A stretch of DNA of 64,000 nucleotides from Rhodococcus sp. 14-1411-2a (lineage in GTDB: Bacteria > Actinomycetota > Actinomycetes > Mycobacteriales > Mycobacteriaceae). Every line of letters starts with the position of its first letter. Positions within the stretch are counted from its first letter, which is position 1. A program made the translations under genes and the position numbers. The notes beneath the pieces are model-generated. The model saw only the letters and a program-made list of their open reading frames with translations. It was not told the DNA's origin and did not search any database. Location of the stretch: contig NZ_NPGA01000018.1 of the NCBI RefSeq assembly GCF_002259485.1, positions 186,001 to 250,000 on the forward strand. The letters are read 5' to 3'. Below are positions 33,709-44,000 of this stretch, piece after piece.

Positions 33709-34488
33709 GTGCTGTTGATGGAGCAGACGCACGCGGCGCTTCTTCGGTTGGCTGCCGAGCTCGAATCGCGGTCCGTCGCTCGGTTGCCTCCCGAACGCGA
33801 ACTGGCCGAGCGACTCGGCACGTCACGGACGACGCTGCGCAAAGCGCTGGATCTTCTCGAACGCGACGGCGTCATCCGACGGACGAAGGGGCGAGCCGGC
33901 GGTGCGTTCCTGACCTCGGTGACACCGGGTTCGTCGTCACCGGAAAGTGCGCAGTCCCTCTGTCAGAGCCGGCGACTTCTGCGGAGCCTCAACACCGTCA
34001 AGGGCGTCCCGCAGATGCTGCACGAACAGGGATTTCGCGACGGGACCAAGGTCATCTCGGCGCGGATCGCCGAGCCGAGCCCGGAGGCGGCGCAGGTGCT
34101 GGGAGACGGACCGGTGGTATCGCTGCTGCGGCTGCGCTTCGCGGACGGGGACACGCTGTCGCTGGAGCAGATGTACCTCAGCGACAGCATCTGTGGCCGA
34201 GTTCTGGAGACCCCGTTGAACTCGGTGTACGAGGCGTTGCGTACCAGGCTCGGCGTGTCGGTCTGCATGGCAGACGAATCCATCGAATTGGCGACGATCA
34301 GTGCGCCCGCGGGCTCGTTGCTCCGGCAACCCGAGGGAACGCCCATCCTGAAGCTCGAACGCATCGGATACGACCAGTCCGAACGACCCGTCGAGTATTC
34401 GGTGGACCTGTTCCGAGCCGACCGAACGCGATTGAGTGTGCGCACCTCGTCGCTGGTGAGTGCGTCGGTCACCGAGACGTCTACGTAA
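33709..34488 (+). CDS. GntR-family regulator with UTRA domain (HutC subfamily)
   Basis: A 259-aa regulator. The wHTH at about residues 5-70 reads LPPERELAERLGTSRTTLRK followed by ALDLLERDGVIRRTKGRAGG. The UTRA ligand domain occupies about 100-255, with VVSLLRLRFADGDTLSLEQM and PILKLERIGYDQSERPVEYS. GTG at 33709 is selected for GAGGTG 5 nt upstream; an earlier GTG at 33691 has no such signal. It lies between the two operons that carry identical operator-like sites, divergent from the first and convergent with the second. UTRA domains sense small metabolites, so an amine-pathway intermediate is the likely effector. Confidence 0.92.
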   Translation: MLLMEQTHAALLRLAAELESRSVARLPPERELAERLGTSRTTLRKALDLLERDGVIRRTKGRAGGAFLTSVTPGSSSPESAQSLCQSRRLLRSLNTVKGVPQMLHEQGFRDGTKVISARIAEPSPEAAQVLGDGPVVSLLRLRFADGDTLSLEQMYLSDSICGRVLETPLNSVYEALRTRLGVSVCMADESIELATISAPAGSLLRQPEGTPILKLERIGYDQSERPVEYSVDLFRADRTRLSVRTSSLVSASVTETST

Positions 34489-34492
34489 AGAG

Positions 34493-34522
34493 CAGGCCCG
34501 GAGACCGTGGTCCCCGGGCCTG
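34493..34522. terminator. Bidirectional hairpin terminator
   Basis: CAGGCCCGG (34493-34501) and CCGGGCCTG (34514-34522) form a perfect 9-bp GC stem with a 12-nt centre in which GACC and GGTC can extend it. It starts 4 nt after the stop of the GntR gene and ends 11 nt before the stop of the convergent amine oxidase gene, so it can serve both. Confidence 0.7.
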
Positions 34523-34533
34523 GACGCGGCTGG

Positions 34534-36483
34534 CTACTCGGTGCAGCAATGCCCAGCGAGGGTCGGCGTCTCCGGCGCCAGATCCAGCATCGGATTGCCG
34601 TCGAAGAATCCCGTGGGCTTGAGGTGCAGACTCACATGGCTGACCGGCATGACCGGCCAATCCTCGGGGCGCACCACGTGGTGCGCGGCGATCGTGGGCC
34701 AGATGACCAGGTCTGCGTCTTCGAGTGAGCGATCCTGCGCGGTGTATGCCACCAGGCCGTCGAAGCCAGGATTCTGGGCCACGTACTCACCGGCTGCATA
34801 GCGTTCCCGCTCTGCGTACGGCGTCGCCCACAGGTGCTCGGCGGCGAACCCGCCTCGGCGAGCCTGCTGCGAACCGGGCTGTGCCAGAGGCAGAGCGACC
34901 GCACCGGACGGCTCGATCTTGTACCCGATATGCCCGCCGAGCTTGTTCCTTTTGTCCGCGTTGGCAATCAACCACGAACGAGCCCGGAGTGGATCGGCGA
35001 CTCGCTGCGCCTGCGATTCGGTGACGAGATGGCGCTTGGTCTGACGCCACGCGTTGCCGTGCGGATTGTCCGGCCCGACGGGAACTGCCTCGGATTCGAG
35101 TTCGTAGAGATTGTTGCGTAGCCCGTCCACGTTCATGTCCAGGCGAACGCTGAAGAAGTGTTGATGATGCGGTCCGTAGAGCCCGGGAGCGACGAGGGTG
35201 CCGAACTCGGGGATCGTGCCCGGCTCGATCGCGCCGGTGGAAATGATGCCGGTCAGCTTGATCTCGAACTCGATGGACCCGTCGAGATACAGATGCCAGT
35301 AGAAGCCGTAGTCGTAGTTGCCCACGGTGGCGAAGAACGACACCACTAGCCGACGGTTGCGTCGGACCTGGCCAACGTTGTCGCGGAAGTCGGTATGTTT
35401 CCAACCGATGCTGAAGTCCTCCTCGTGCATGCAGATCGCATTCGGAAGTTCGATCGGCTGACCGTCCTGATCGTTGACGTACGCGTCGAAGTAGTGAATT
35501 TCACCGAGGCAATCACAGCCCAGCTGGAGCGAATTGGCGAGAACGCCCAAACCGTACTCGCCCTCGTCGAACACGTTCTTGTTCCACTGGCTGTCACCGG
35601 GATCGCCGTAGGGCACGTACATTTCCGATAGCGACGCCCGATGGATGATCGGCCGCAGAGTTCCGCGATCGACGTAACCGACGTCATGCAGCACCAACCC
35701 CTCACGAGGTGTGAAGCCGACGCGCAAGCGCCAATTCGCCCACTCGACGTAGTGGCCGTCCACAGTGAACGACGGACCGTCGAGTTGGGTGATGTCGATC
35801 TTCTTCATCGGTGCGCGTTGGTGGGGGAACTCCGGGACATTCCCGGGGCGTTCGTAGAATCCGGGTAGGTAGTTGCCGGGAGTCTGTGGGATGGGTACCA
35901 CTCCGGTGTCTGCGACGTCGACCACCTCCATCGTGTCCATATCGACTGTGACGACAAGGTTCTCGACGGGCCGCGCATATCCGTTCTCCTGCGCTTCGCT
36001 TCGTACGAACGTCAGCGGGCGGGCGAGGCGTCGACCACCGGGGTTGTCACCCTCCATGGTGTGGCCGCTGGCCCACTTGTCCACCATCGCCAACGAGAAG
36101 TCGGTAACGCCGCGCTTGACCATCGCCTCCTGCCACCGTGGATCGGCCTTGATGACGTCCTCGCAGCGAAGGAATTCCTCCAGCGTGATGGGTGGCTGGG
36201 CATCGGCGATCTCGGTGTAACTGATCAGGGCATCATGGGTGAGCGAGACCACTGCCTCGAAGGTGGCATGGGCGTCACGATCACGCAGGACGACGAATGC
36301 TCGACGGTCCGTATCCGATTGCTGCAGATCGGCTTTGGTCGGCTCCAGCAGCTCGATGTAGACGAAGCGCGCAGCAGAGGTCAGACTCTGCTCGCGAGTC
36401 ACGATCGCCGACGTCCTCGAAATCTCCTGCGGGGTCAGCGGTTCGAGGGGGTGAACTACAACGGGCGCAAAGGTATCGGTCAT
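34534..36483 (-). CDS. Copper-containing primary amine oxidase
   Basis: A 649-aa quinoprotein oxidising primary amines to aldehyde, ammonia and H2O2. The TPQ precursor is Tyr390 in VGNYDYGFYWHLYLDG. The copper ligands are the HxH in PHHQHFFSVRLDMNVDG and the late His in MPVSHVSLHLKPTGFFDGN. An Asp within SEMYVPYGDPGDSQWNKN region serves as probable catalytic base. Length and motifs fit the Arthrobacter phenylethylamine/histamine oxidases, which are soluble or loosely cytoplasmic. ATG at 36483 overlaps the TGA of the preceding membrane protein gene. The operon start carries the UTRA-GntR operator-like site, so it is probably co-regulated with the kinase-phospho-lyase operon. Confidence 0.93.
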   Translation of the reverse strand: MTDTFAPVVVHPLEPLTPQEISRTSAIVTREQSLTSAARFVYIELLEPTKADLQQSDTDRRAFVVLRDRDAHATFEAVVSLTHDALISYTEIADAQPPITLEEFLRCEDVIKADPRWQEAMVKRGVTDFSLAMVDKWASGHTMEGDNPGGRRLARPLTFVRSEAQENGYARPVENLVVTVDMDTMEVVDVADTGVVPIPQTPGNYLPGFYERPGNVPEFPHQRAPMKKIDITQLDGPSFTVDGHYVEWANWRLRVGFTPREGLVLHDVGYVDRGTLRPIIHRASLSEMYVPYGDPGDSQWNKNVFDEGEYGLGVLANSLQLGCDCLGEIHYFDAYVNDQDGQPIELPNAICMHEEDFSIGWKHTDFRDNVGQVRRNRRLVVSFFATVGNYDYGFYWHLYLDGSIEFEIKLTGIISTGAIEPGTIPEFGTLVAPGLYGPHHQHFFSVRLDMNVDGLRNNLYELESEAVPVGPDNPHGNAWRQTKRHLVTESQAQRVADPLRARSWLIANADKRNKLGGHIGYKIEPSGAVALPLAQPGSQQARRGGFAAEHLWATPYAERERYAAGEYVAQNPGFDGLVAYTAQDRSLEDADLVIWPTIAAHHVVRPEDWPVMPVSHVSLHLKPTGFFDGNPMLDLAPETPTLAGHCCTE

Positions 36484-36857
36484 CGTGGCTCCTGCAATGG
36501 GTAGTGGAGAAGTTCCGGCGGAATGCGGCGCGTGCGAAGGAAAACGACGACGGCGGCGAGCGCGAGTTCGGTCGCAGCAAGAATCGAGGCCGCCGAGACG
36601 TCGCTGACGCTGTCGGTGACGAGGGCCTGATGATGACCCGCCGGACCGGAGGCATGCGCAAGCAGCATCACGGCGCTCGACGTCGCCATGATCACCCATG
36701 GACGATTGCTCGTCGACCGCCACAGATCGGCAGCACACAGCAGGCACACCACCGCCATGGCGGCGACCACAACACCGAGTGCGCTGCCGATCCCCATCTT
36801 CAGGTGGAGAACGGCCGAGGTCACCGCCAGTGCTGCTGCACAACGGTTGATCAACAC
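36480..36857 (-). CDS. Small four-helix membrane protein upstream of amine oxidase
   Basis: A 125-aa membrane protein with helices INRCAAALAVTSAVLHLKMG, SALGVVVAAMAVVCLLCAAD, PWVIMATSSAVMLLAHASG and AATELALAAVVVFL. GTG at 36857 has AGGGAG 9 nt upstream and lies behind the operator at 36901-36916; a longer frame reading upstream would cover the operator and is rejected. Its stop overlaps the amine oxidase start. No family recognised. Coupling to the oxidase suggests a role in amine metabolism or tolerance of its products. Confidence 0.72.
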   Translation of the reverse strand: MLINRCAAALAVTSAVLHLKMGIGSALGVVVAAMAVVCLLCAADLWRSTSNRPWVIMATSSAVMLLAHASGPAGHHQALVTDSVSDVSAASILAATELALAAVVVFLRTRRIPPELLHYPLQEPR

Positions 36858-36900
36858 TGTCCGGGGCTCCCTGTCGTCGATGTCGGTTACGACGTTAGGG

Positions 36901-36916
36901 GTAGACCATTTCTGGT
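36901..36916 (-). promoter_or_regulatory. UTRA-GntR operator-like site, copy 2
   Basis: GTAGACCATTTCTGGT, identical over 16 bp to the site at 33527-33542, and located 44 bp upstream of the GTG start of the membrane protein-amine oxidase operon. The flanks differ, so the identity is not from a recent large duplication and marks a conserved protein-binding site. Confidence 0.7.
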
Positions 36917-37084
36917 ACTTGCATGCTGTGTGAGGGACCTGTAACTCCGGGGGTTCTTCACCGTGGTTGGTATTCGTCCGTCCCATGCACTCCTTCGAAT
37001 CCATTCAAACAGCGGAGTTCGCACCACCGGACATATCGGTACAGTCCGATTTGCATGTTCACCGCTAGAGAAGGGAACTCCACA

Positions 37085-37234
37085 ATGGAGTGCAAGAAGT
37101 GCTACAAGCGCGTTCACGAATGCCCCAACTGCAAAGGTCGCGGAGGCGGCAGCGATTTCGGAAATCATCTCAATTGCAGCAAGTGCAGCAACACCGGATA
37201 TCTCTGCAATACGCACGACGGATATTGGAAGTAG
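37085..37234 (+). CDS. 49-aa zinc-ribbon microprotein
   Basis: A small protein with four CxxC knuckles: MECKKCYKRVHECPNCKGRG, then NHLNCSKCSNTGYLCNTHDG. The CPNCKGRGGG and CSKCSNTGYLC parts copy the DnaJ-type CxxCxGxG pattern and should bind two zinc ions. AAGGGA lies about 9 nt before the ATG. The stop is 66 nt ahead of the TerD-domain gene, in the same orientation, so the two are likely one operon. The function is unknown; a chaperone-like or RNA/protein-binding accessory role is possible. Confidence 0.75.
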   Translation: MECKKCYKRVHECPNCKGRGGGSDFGNHLNCSKCSNTGYLCNTHDGYWK

Positions 37235-37300
37235 TTCGACAGCAAAAGAACTGGAGACCGTCGCCTCGCCGAGGGTGTCCCCGAGTGAGAGGCCGGCATC

Positions 37301-39178
37301 TTGGGTTTGTTCACGCGCCCACGCGCGGCGATCGACTGGAGTACCGAACCGATTGTTGCTGAAGCGAATTGGCAACGTCACCAGACGGTACGGCCGAGCT
37401 TCGTTGCGCTAGCCGAGACTCTCATTGCTGAGAGTGGTCGTGACTCGAGGCGCATCGACACCGACAAGGTTGTCGGCGCTCTGACGAATATCTGCAGAAC
37501 TATCGCGGCTGAGAACCTCCCGGACCGATCCGACGCCATCGAGGCAATTCTGGAACGACCCGGCAACGCACGGGACGCGATCTGGGACTACTTCACGTAC
37601 GCCGGTGCCAAAGGCGTCGCGTTGTCGAACCACATCGGCGAATTGTTGACCAGTGAAAAGGTCCGCATCATCATCGCGTCGATGATCGACGAGGGTCGAC
37701 TCCACTCGACTGGGGACGTCGGGTCTGACGGAATACCCTTGATGTCACCGGACAGCCCAGACACGGAGGCGTTGGCCGACCCCGGCGGTGACGAGCTAGA
37801 TCCGGTCAGCACCGTATACAAGCTCATCAGCAGCGTTGGTCTGAGTGTGATGGTGTACGGCCCTGGTGACCTGTCCGAGTGCTTCGTCGCCACGTCGGAG
37901 GCGGCACCGCTCTTCTCCGGAACGGTGACCGAAAGCGGCCTTCTGGGGGCTTTCCCAGATCTGTCGAACGTCTACTGGTTCGGAATCGATGGTGTCGACG
38001 GGTCGGCGATCGTCGTGCCCGTCACTCCGGATGCGGACGTAGGTCGCATTCTTCGAGAGGTCGTCGATCCGCTTTCCAACTTGGGGGCACCGTGGTCGAC
38101 GGCAATCGCACGCGGTTCGGTGGTCCCAACTACGTTCGCGCGCATATTCGATCGATCCGTCGTACGTCGCGTGTGGAACTTGCCTGGGCTGCACACACTT
38201 CGACCCGTCGATGCCGAGCCGCTCGAACTGTCCTGGAGCCTCCGATCTCGGATGATGGCCGATGAGTGGAGGAACATCAGTGGCAACTTCTTCGCCAAGG
38301 AAGTCGTCGACGCGCAGGGTGCTCGGATTACCGTTCATTTCGCCTCATGGAGGGGCTCACACGCAGTCTTCGTTGCTCTCGGTGAATCGATCGACGGGCG
38401 AGTACCCGACGAGATGACACGGATCGAGCTCTCCTCGTGCGAGATCGGTGTCGCGTACGAGCAGGTGGTGCTCATAGAGAGGCTTCAGGGCCGAGGTTGT
38501 CCATCCTTTGCCGATGTTGGGGGCGCTACCGATCGTGTGGTGACGCAGTTCGGTTCTCTCTCCGGACCGGTCGCTGACCCGATGCCTCCACGTGCGGCGG
38601 ACCAGCATGGAGAAGGCCGCTCTGCTCCCCGATACGATCGTGGCCGAAACTCGGTATTGGAGCTGGCCAGGGGCGCAAACTGTGAATTGGAGACCCATCG
38701 GCTCCGCGTCGAACTCGAGTGGGAGAGCGGACCGGCCGGAGCCACCGTTGATACCTCGGCATTGCTGTTGGCCGACACCGGCAAGGTCAGGTCCGATATC
38801 GACTTCGTCTTCTACAATCAACCACGCCACGAAGTATGCTCCGTCCGACACGAGAAGTACTCGGGCACTGCCGGGGCACACGACTACGTGTCTTTGGACC
38901 TGGCTACAGCAACTCCCTACGCCCATACCATCGTCATCGTCGGTTCTCTCGACGGCGGAACGTTCTCGTCGCTGCACGGATTACGTGCAGTAGTCAACGA
39001 CCTCGATTCGGGCCATACGATCATTTCGTTTTCGATCACGGGTTCTACCAGCGAAACCGCTCTCATTCTCGGCGAGATCTACCAGCGCAACGGTGGATGG
39101 AAGTTCCGTGCAGTGGGGCAAGGGTATGCAACAGGGTTACGCGGTGTCGCAGAGGATTTCGGGATCACCGTCGACTGA
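37301..39178 (+). CDS. Large protein with C-terminal TerD domain
   Basis: A 625-aa soluble protein. Residues 450-625 form a TerD domain with LRVELEWESGPAGATVDTSA, DIDFVFYNQPRH, and the end ILGEIYQRNGGWKFRAVGQGY, closely echoing the TerD part of the 581-aa protein at 21924-23669. Residues about 1-145 are helical (RPSFVALAETLIAESG and later). The centre (about 165-430) alternates strands and helices with VYGPGDLSECFVATS and ELSWSLRSRMMADEWRN; I do not recognise it. TTG at 37301 with GAGAGG upstream is the best start. TerD proteins are linked to tellurite and phage or stress resistance. Confidence 0.8.
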   Translation: MGLFTRPRAAIDWSTEPIVAEANWQRHQTVRPSFVALAETLIAESGRDSRRIDTDKVVGALTNICRTIAAENLPDRSDAIEAILERPGNARDAIWDYFTYAGAKGVALSNHIGELLTSEKVRIIIASMIDEGRLHSTGDVGSDGIPLMSPDSPDTEALADPGGDELDPVSTVYKLISSVGLSVMVYGPGDLSECFVATSEAAPLFSGTVTESGLLGAFPDLSNVYWFGIDGVDGSAIVVPVTPDADVGRILREVVDPLSNLGAPWSTAIARGSVVPTTFARIFDRSVVRRVWNLPGLHTLRPVDAEPLELSWSLRSRMMADEWRNISGNFFAKEVVDAQGARITVHFASWRGSHAVFVALGESIDGRVPDEMTRIELSSCEIGVAYEQVVLIERLQGRGCPSFADVGGATDRVVTQFGSLSGPVADPMPPRAADQHGEGRSAPRYDRGRNSVLELARGANCELETHRLRVELEWESGPAGATVDTSALLLADTGKVRSDIDFVFYNQPRHEVCSVRHEKYSGTAGAHDYVSLDLATATPYAHTIVIVGSLDGGTFSSLHGLRAVVNDLDSGHTIISFSITGSTSETALILGEIYQRNGGWKFRAVGQGYATGLRGVAEDFGITVD

Positions 39179-39252
39179 CGTCGCATTCCATCCGACCAAT
39201 TCGACCTGGCAACAACGTCGGTCGATACCGACGTGAACAACCCTGCGCGAGA

Positions 39253-40086
39253 TCACCCCACCCGGCCGCGCGAGACCTTGAGCGTCAGGGGCACGAAGAT
39301 CGTCAGCAACACGATCGAGGCGATGAAGGAGTACAGCATCGGATTCGAGGACGCCCAGGTCACCGGTTCGTTGATCAACGTCGACGGTGCGATGGGATTG
39401 CCGAACGCCTCGCGGGTGGCGCGGGCCACCGAGGTCACCGGGTTCCATTGCGCGAATATTCGCAGTGGCCCGGGCAGCGTCGCCGACGGGATGAAGGCCG
39501 ACGAGATGAAGGTCAGCGGAAACACGATGATCATCAGAACGCTCTGAGCGCTTTCGGCTGTGGCCGAGATCAATCCGACGACGGCACCCATCCACGACAT
39601 CGCGAAACCGAAGAACACCAGCAGGGCAATCGCTCCCAGAGCGGAACTCAGTGATCCGTTGATGCGCCATCCGACGACGAATCCCGCACCGATCATCACG
39701 GCGATACTCACCACCGATACCAGCGCGTCGGTGAGAGTGCGCCCCAGCACGATCGCCAACCTCGACATCGGCAGCGAGTGGAATCGTTCGACAATTCCCT
39801 CACGACTGTCGGTGGCCAGCCCGATGGCGGTGAACCCAGCGCTGAACACCACGGTTTGCGTGAAGATTCCGCCCATCAGGAACTGTCGATAGTCGCTTCC
39901 ACCGAGCGCGCCGCCGAGGACGTAGGAGAACAGCAGCACGAACATCAACGGCTGCACCGTCGCACCGAGCAGCAACTGCGGAACGCGCAGGATCACCAAC
40001 AGGTTCCGCTGCGTCATCGTCGCGCAATCGACGAGGAAGCTGCCGATTCCCTCGCGGCGAACGGGTCGCGCGGCCATCGTGGTCAT
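39253..40086 (-). CDS. ABC-2 type exporter permease (DrrB-like)
   Basis: A 277-aa six-helix membrane protein. FLVDCATMTQRNLLVILRVP then QLLLGATVQPLMFVLLFSYV mark the DrrB-type N-terminus. GIVERFHSLPMSRLAIVLGR is the conserved cytosolic loop, and LRIFAQWNPVTSVARATREA the ABC-2 C-terminal signature. Its ATG overlaps the ATPase stop by 4 nt. With the ATPase and NRPS it forms one coupled operon, so it probably exports the peptide product. Confidence 0.9.
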   Translation of the reverse strand: MTTMAARPVRREGIGSFLVDCATMTQRNLLVILRVPQLLLGATVQPLMFVLLFSYVLGGALGGSDYRQFLMGGIFTQTVVFSAGFTAIGLATDSREGIVERFHSLPMSRLAIVLGRTLTDALVSVVSIAVMIGAGFVVGWRINGSLSSALGAIALLVFFGFAMSWMGAVVGLISATAESAQSVLMIIVFPLTFISSAFIPSATLPGPLRIFAQWNPVTSVARATREAFGNPIAPSTLINEPVTWASSNPMLYSFIASIVLLTIFVPLTLKVSRGRVG

Positions 40087-41084
40087 CGATCGATCCTCTC
40101 GGCCTTCGGGGCACCCGTGTGATGACGGCCGGCATCCTCGTCACCGGTCAAGTCGAAGAACACGTCGTCGAGATTCGGTGCGCTGACGTACGCATCGTGG
40201 ACGTCGATGCCCGTCCCGTACAGACGGGACAGGATCAGCATCAGCGACCGCGACCCGTACGGGGCGTCCGCAGCGAACCAGCCCTCGCGGACGGTGGCGG
40301 GGTCGGTGCGAACGTTCATGCGGGACAACAACTCTGTCGCCACTCTCAGACTGTTGGGATTGAGGACCTGTACGTGTGCGCTCGGTACGCGCAGACGGGA
40401 TTTCAACTGAGTCGGCGTGCCCTCGGCGACCACGCGGCCCTTGTCGAACACCACCACGTCGTCGGCCAACCGCTCGGCCTCGTCGAGGTACTGCGTCGTC
40501 AGCAGCACCGCGGTGCCGTCCCCGGTCAGTCCTTCGACCACGTCCCAGAGCTCACCGCGACTGCGCGGATCGAGGCCGGTGGTCGGTTCGTCGAGTATCA
40601 CCAACGGTGGCCGCGCGACCAAGGCACCGGCCAGGTCGAGACGTCGACGCATACCGCCCGAGTACGTCGACGCCGCCCGTCCCGCAGCGTCCTCGAGGTG
40701 GAACATCGCCAGCAATTCCTTGGCTCGCTTGCGGGACCGCGACCCACCGAGCCCGTAGAGCCGACCGAGCATCCGCAGATTCTCGTACCCGGTGAGGCGG
40801 CCGTCGACGGCGGCGTACTGCCCGGACAATCCGATCAGCCCGCGCACCGCCCGCGGATTCTCCGCCACGTCGATGCCGGCGACCGTCACCGATCCGCTCG
40901 TGGGAGCGCTGAGGGTCGCGATGATGCGCACCGCGGTGGTCTTGCCCGCGCCGTTGGGACCCAACACCGCGGTCACCGTCCCCGCGGGCACCACCAGGTC
41001 GACGCCGCTGAGCGCCACGTGATTGCCCTTGCGGCCCACGTACTCCTTGACGAGGTTCCGTACCTCGACCACTGTCTCGCTCAT
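40083..41084 (-). CDS. ABC exporter ATPase (DrrA-like)
   Basis: A 333-aa nucleotide-binding subunit. Walker A is GPNGAGKTT, the signature [20 protein letters not shown], and Walker [21 protein letters not shown], with the C-terminal DrrA extension ending in [14 protein letters not shown]. This is the daunorubicin-resistance type of ATPase. ATG at 41084 overlaps the NRPS stop by 4 nt. It pairs with the permease downstream to form a drug or lipopeptide exporter. Confidence 0.92.
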   Translation of the reverse strand: MSETVVEVRNLVKEYVGRKGNHVALSGVDLVVPAGTVTAVLGPNGAGKTTAVRIIATLSAPTSGSVTVAGIDVAENPRAVRGLIGLSGQYAAVDGRLTGYENLRMLGRLYGLGGSRSRKRAKELLAMFHLEDAAGRAASTYSGGMRRRLDLAGALVARPPLVILDEPTTGLDPRSRGELWDVVEGLTGDGTAVLLTTQYLDEAERLADDVVVFDKGRVVAEGTPTQLKSRLRVPSAHVQVLNPNSLRVATELLSRMNVRTDPATVREGWFAADAPYGSRSLMLILSRLYGTGIDVHDAYVSAPNLDDVFFDLTGDEDAGRHHTGAPKAERIDR

Positions 41085-44000
41085 CGGTATTGCCCCGATG
41101 CGGCTGCCGGAGTGCGTGACTCGATGCCGCGTGCTACCTCGGCCAGGGCCTTCGGGGTACCCATCTCGTTGTGGGTCGTCTGAACCGGGTGATCTGCGAT
41201 GGTCCCACCGACGAATTGTCGCCATTCCCAGGGGGATCGAGGCACCCCGTGGTAGCGCGACGCGGAGAAGAACGTGAGGTCGCCGCCGAAGAACTCGGGC
41301 CGATGCTCGTAGCCGAGGCGAACGAACAGACGGTACCGGTCGTACAGGCGTTGAATCTGATCGTCGTCGAGCAACGTTGCCGCGGCGCCTTGCCTGCGCA
41401 CCAGCGCGATGGCGTCGTCGAGAGTCAGATCGTCCTCGACCTCGAACTCGCCCACGAATTCGCGCAGCAGGTCCGCCACCGACATCTCCTGTCTCGGTGC
41501 CGTCTCCTCGCACAGCGGATACGCGTCGAGAACGATCAGTTCCACCGCCTCTCCCTGCTTCTCGAACTCGACGGCCATGGCCTGCGCGATGAGCCCGCCG
41601 AGCGACCAGCCCGCGAGACGGTACGGCCCCTCGGGGAACTCCATGCGGATCGCGTTGACGTAGTCGCGGGCCATCTCCTTCACCGATTCCGGTTCCGGTG
41701 CGGTGGTCACGATTCCGCGGGCCTGAATTCCGACGACGGGAGTATCGGCATCCAGATACGGAAGAATCCCGGTGTAGCTCCACACCAGTCCGATGGCCGG
41801 ATGAATGCAGAACAGCGGTGCCCGATCGGACGATCCTCCGCGCAGCGGTATCAGGACGTCGAACGGAGAGCGCGCACGCAGAGTCACCGGAGCCGTCTGG
41901 GAAGTGACACCGCCGTGTCCCAGCGCATCGAGTCGGGCTGCGATCGCGTCAGGTGTCGCGACGTCGAAGAACCACGTCACGTCCACTCGATCTCGATCCG
42001 AATCGGCCACCTGCTCACGCAGCGTATCCATCACCATGACTGCGGCCAGGGAATTGCCGCCGAGGGCGAAGAAATCGGAGTCCGCGTCGACGGTGTCGAC
42101 ATCGACCGCAAGCACGGCTGCAAAAGCTGATCGTACCGAATCGACCGTCGAACCGGTGGGACGAGCGACGCTGGCCGTCACCGGTCCCGCAGCGAGCGCG
42201 ACTCGATCGACCTTTCCGTGTGAGGTGAGGGGGAGCCTGTCGTGCAGCACTATTCGCGCGGGCACCAGATGTCGGGGGAGGACCTCGGACATACCCGCAC
42301 GAAGGTGATCGACATCGACGACGTCCGTGGTGCTCACGTGCGCGACGAGTGACGATCCGGTCGCGGTGTCCTCGACGAGCACCACCGCGGACTGCACCGA
42401 CGGGTTCGCCGACAGCACGGCCTCGACCTCGGCCGGCTCGACCCGAATTCCGCGAATCTTGGTCTGCGAGTCCGACCGTCCGAGAATCCGCAGCTGAGTA
42501 CCATCCGCTGTTGCGACGGAGCGAACGAGGTCACCGGTTCGGTAGAGCCGTGAGCCCGCATCGCCGTAGGGGTTCGCGACGAACCGAGTCGCCGTCAATG
42601 CCGGCCGATCGAGATAGCCCCGAGCAAGGCCAGCACCGGCGATGTAGAGCTCGCCCATGTTCGGTCCGTCCACCCTGCGCAGGTCCGAATCGAGGATCAG
42701 CGTCGACGTGCCCGATACCGCTGATCCGATGTGCGGTGCCACCGCAGCCTTCTGCAGACCCATTGTTGCTGCGACCGTCGACTCGCTCGGGCCGTACGCG
42801 TTGACGAAGCGACGGCCGTCCGCCCAGGTGTCCAGCAGCGCTGCCGACAGCGCCTCGCCTCCGGTGCCGATCGTGGTGACCGACAGCAGTGCGTCGGGCG
42901 AGAGTGTCCCCAGTGCGGCCGGGGTGATGAAGATCGTGTCGACCCGTTCGCGGCGGATCAGGTTGCCGAGTTGTGTACCCGCAAAGGTCGACGACGGTGC
43001 GACCACACAGGTCGAGCCGCGAACGACGACCAACAGCATTTCCAGAATCGCTGCATCGAATCCCGGTGACGCCACGTGCAGAACCCGGGACCGGGGGCCG
43101 GTGTCGAACTGCAGCCCCAGCGACACCGCGAATCGCTCGAGCCCGCGGTGAGTGACTGCGACCGGCTTCGGCCGACCCGTCGTTCCCGAGGTGTAGACGA
43201 CGTAGGCGATGTCGTCGGGATGCGGCCGTGGTGCAGGCTTATTCCGGTCACTCGGCTCGACGTCCCGAATCGATCTCCACGTGACGCTCTCGCGCGGTAG
43301 GTCGGCGTCCGGGTCGTCGCACAGTCCCAGGATCGGAGCCGAATCCTCCAGGATGTAGCGCAACCGCTCGCTCGGGTAAGACGGGTCGAGCGGCAGGACG
43401 GCCGCACCGGTTCGCGCGATTGCCCAGAACGCGGTGACCGAGGCCAGGGAACGCTGCGTCGCGAGGGCGACACAGGTTCCCGGCCCCGCACCGGCCCCAC
43501 GAAGCGAATCGGCCAGGGTCGCAACGGCCTCGTCCAGCTCGCGATAGCTCATCGAACCGTCCGCCGCAGCGACTGCCACCGCATTCGGATCGAGTGAGAC
43601 GGCCGCGTCGAACAGCGCGCCGAGTGTGGGAGGAGAAAGAACGATCTCCGACGCGTCGAGCAGATCACCGACGGTGCTCGACGGCTCTCCGGCCGCTCGA
43701 TCGAGTAGTTCGACCAATCGTTGCCCCAGATGACGAACGGTACTGGGAAGGAACAGGTCTCGTGCGTAGGTGATGCGCACGTCGGCGCTGCCGTCGTGGC
43801 TTGGGCGGACGGACACCACGAGGTCGAATGCCGAGGTGGTGATCGGGGCTTCGATCGTGGCGATGGTTCGGTCGCCGGTATCGATCGTGAGCGGCGGTGA
43901 ATCCTGCACGGCGAGCACGATTTGAACGACGGGATTGCGGGCGGGGTGACGCGGTTGTCCGAGCGCGGACACGACCTCGTCGAACGGGATCATCGCGTGC

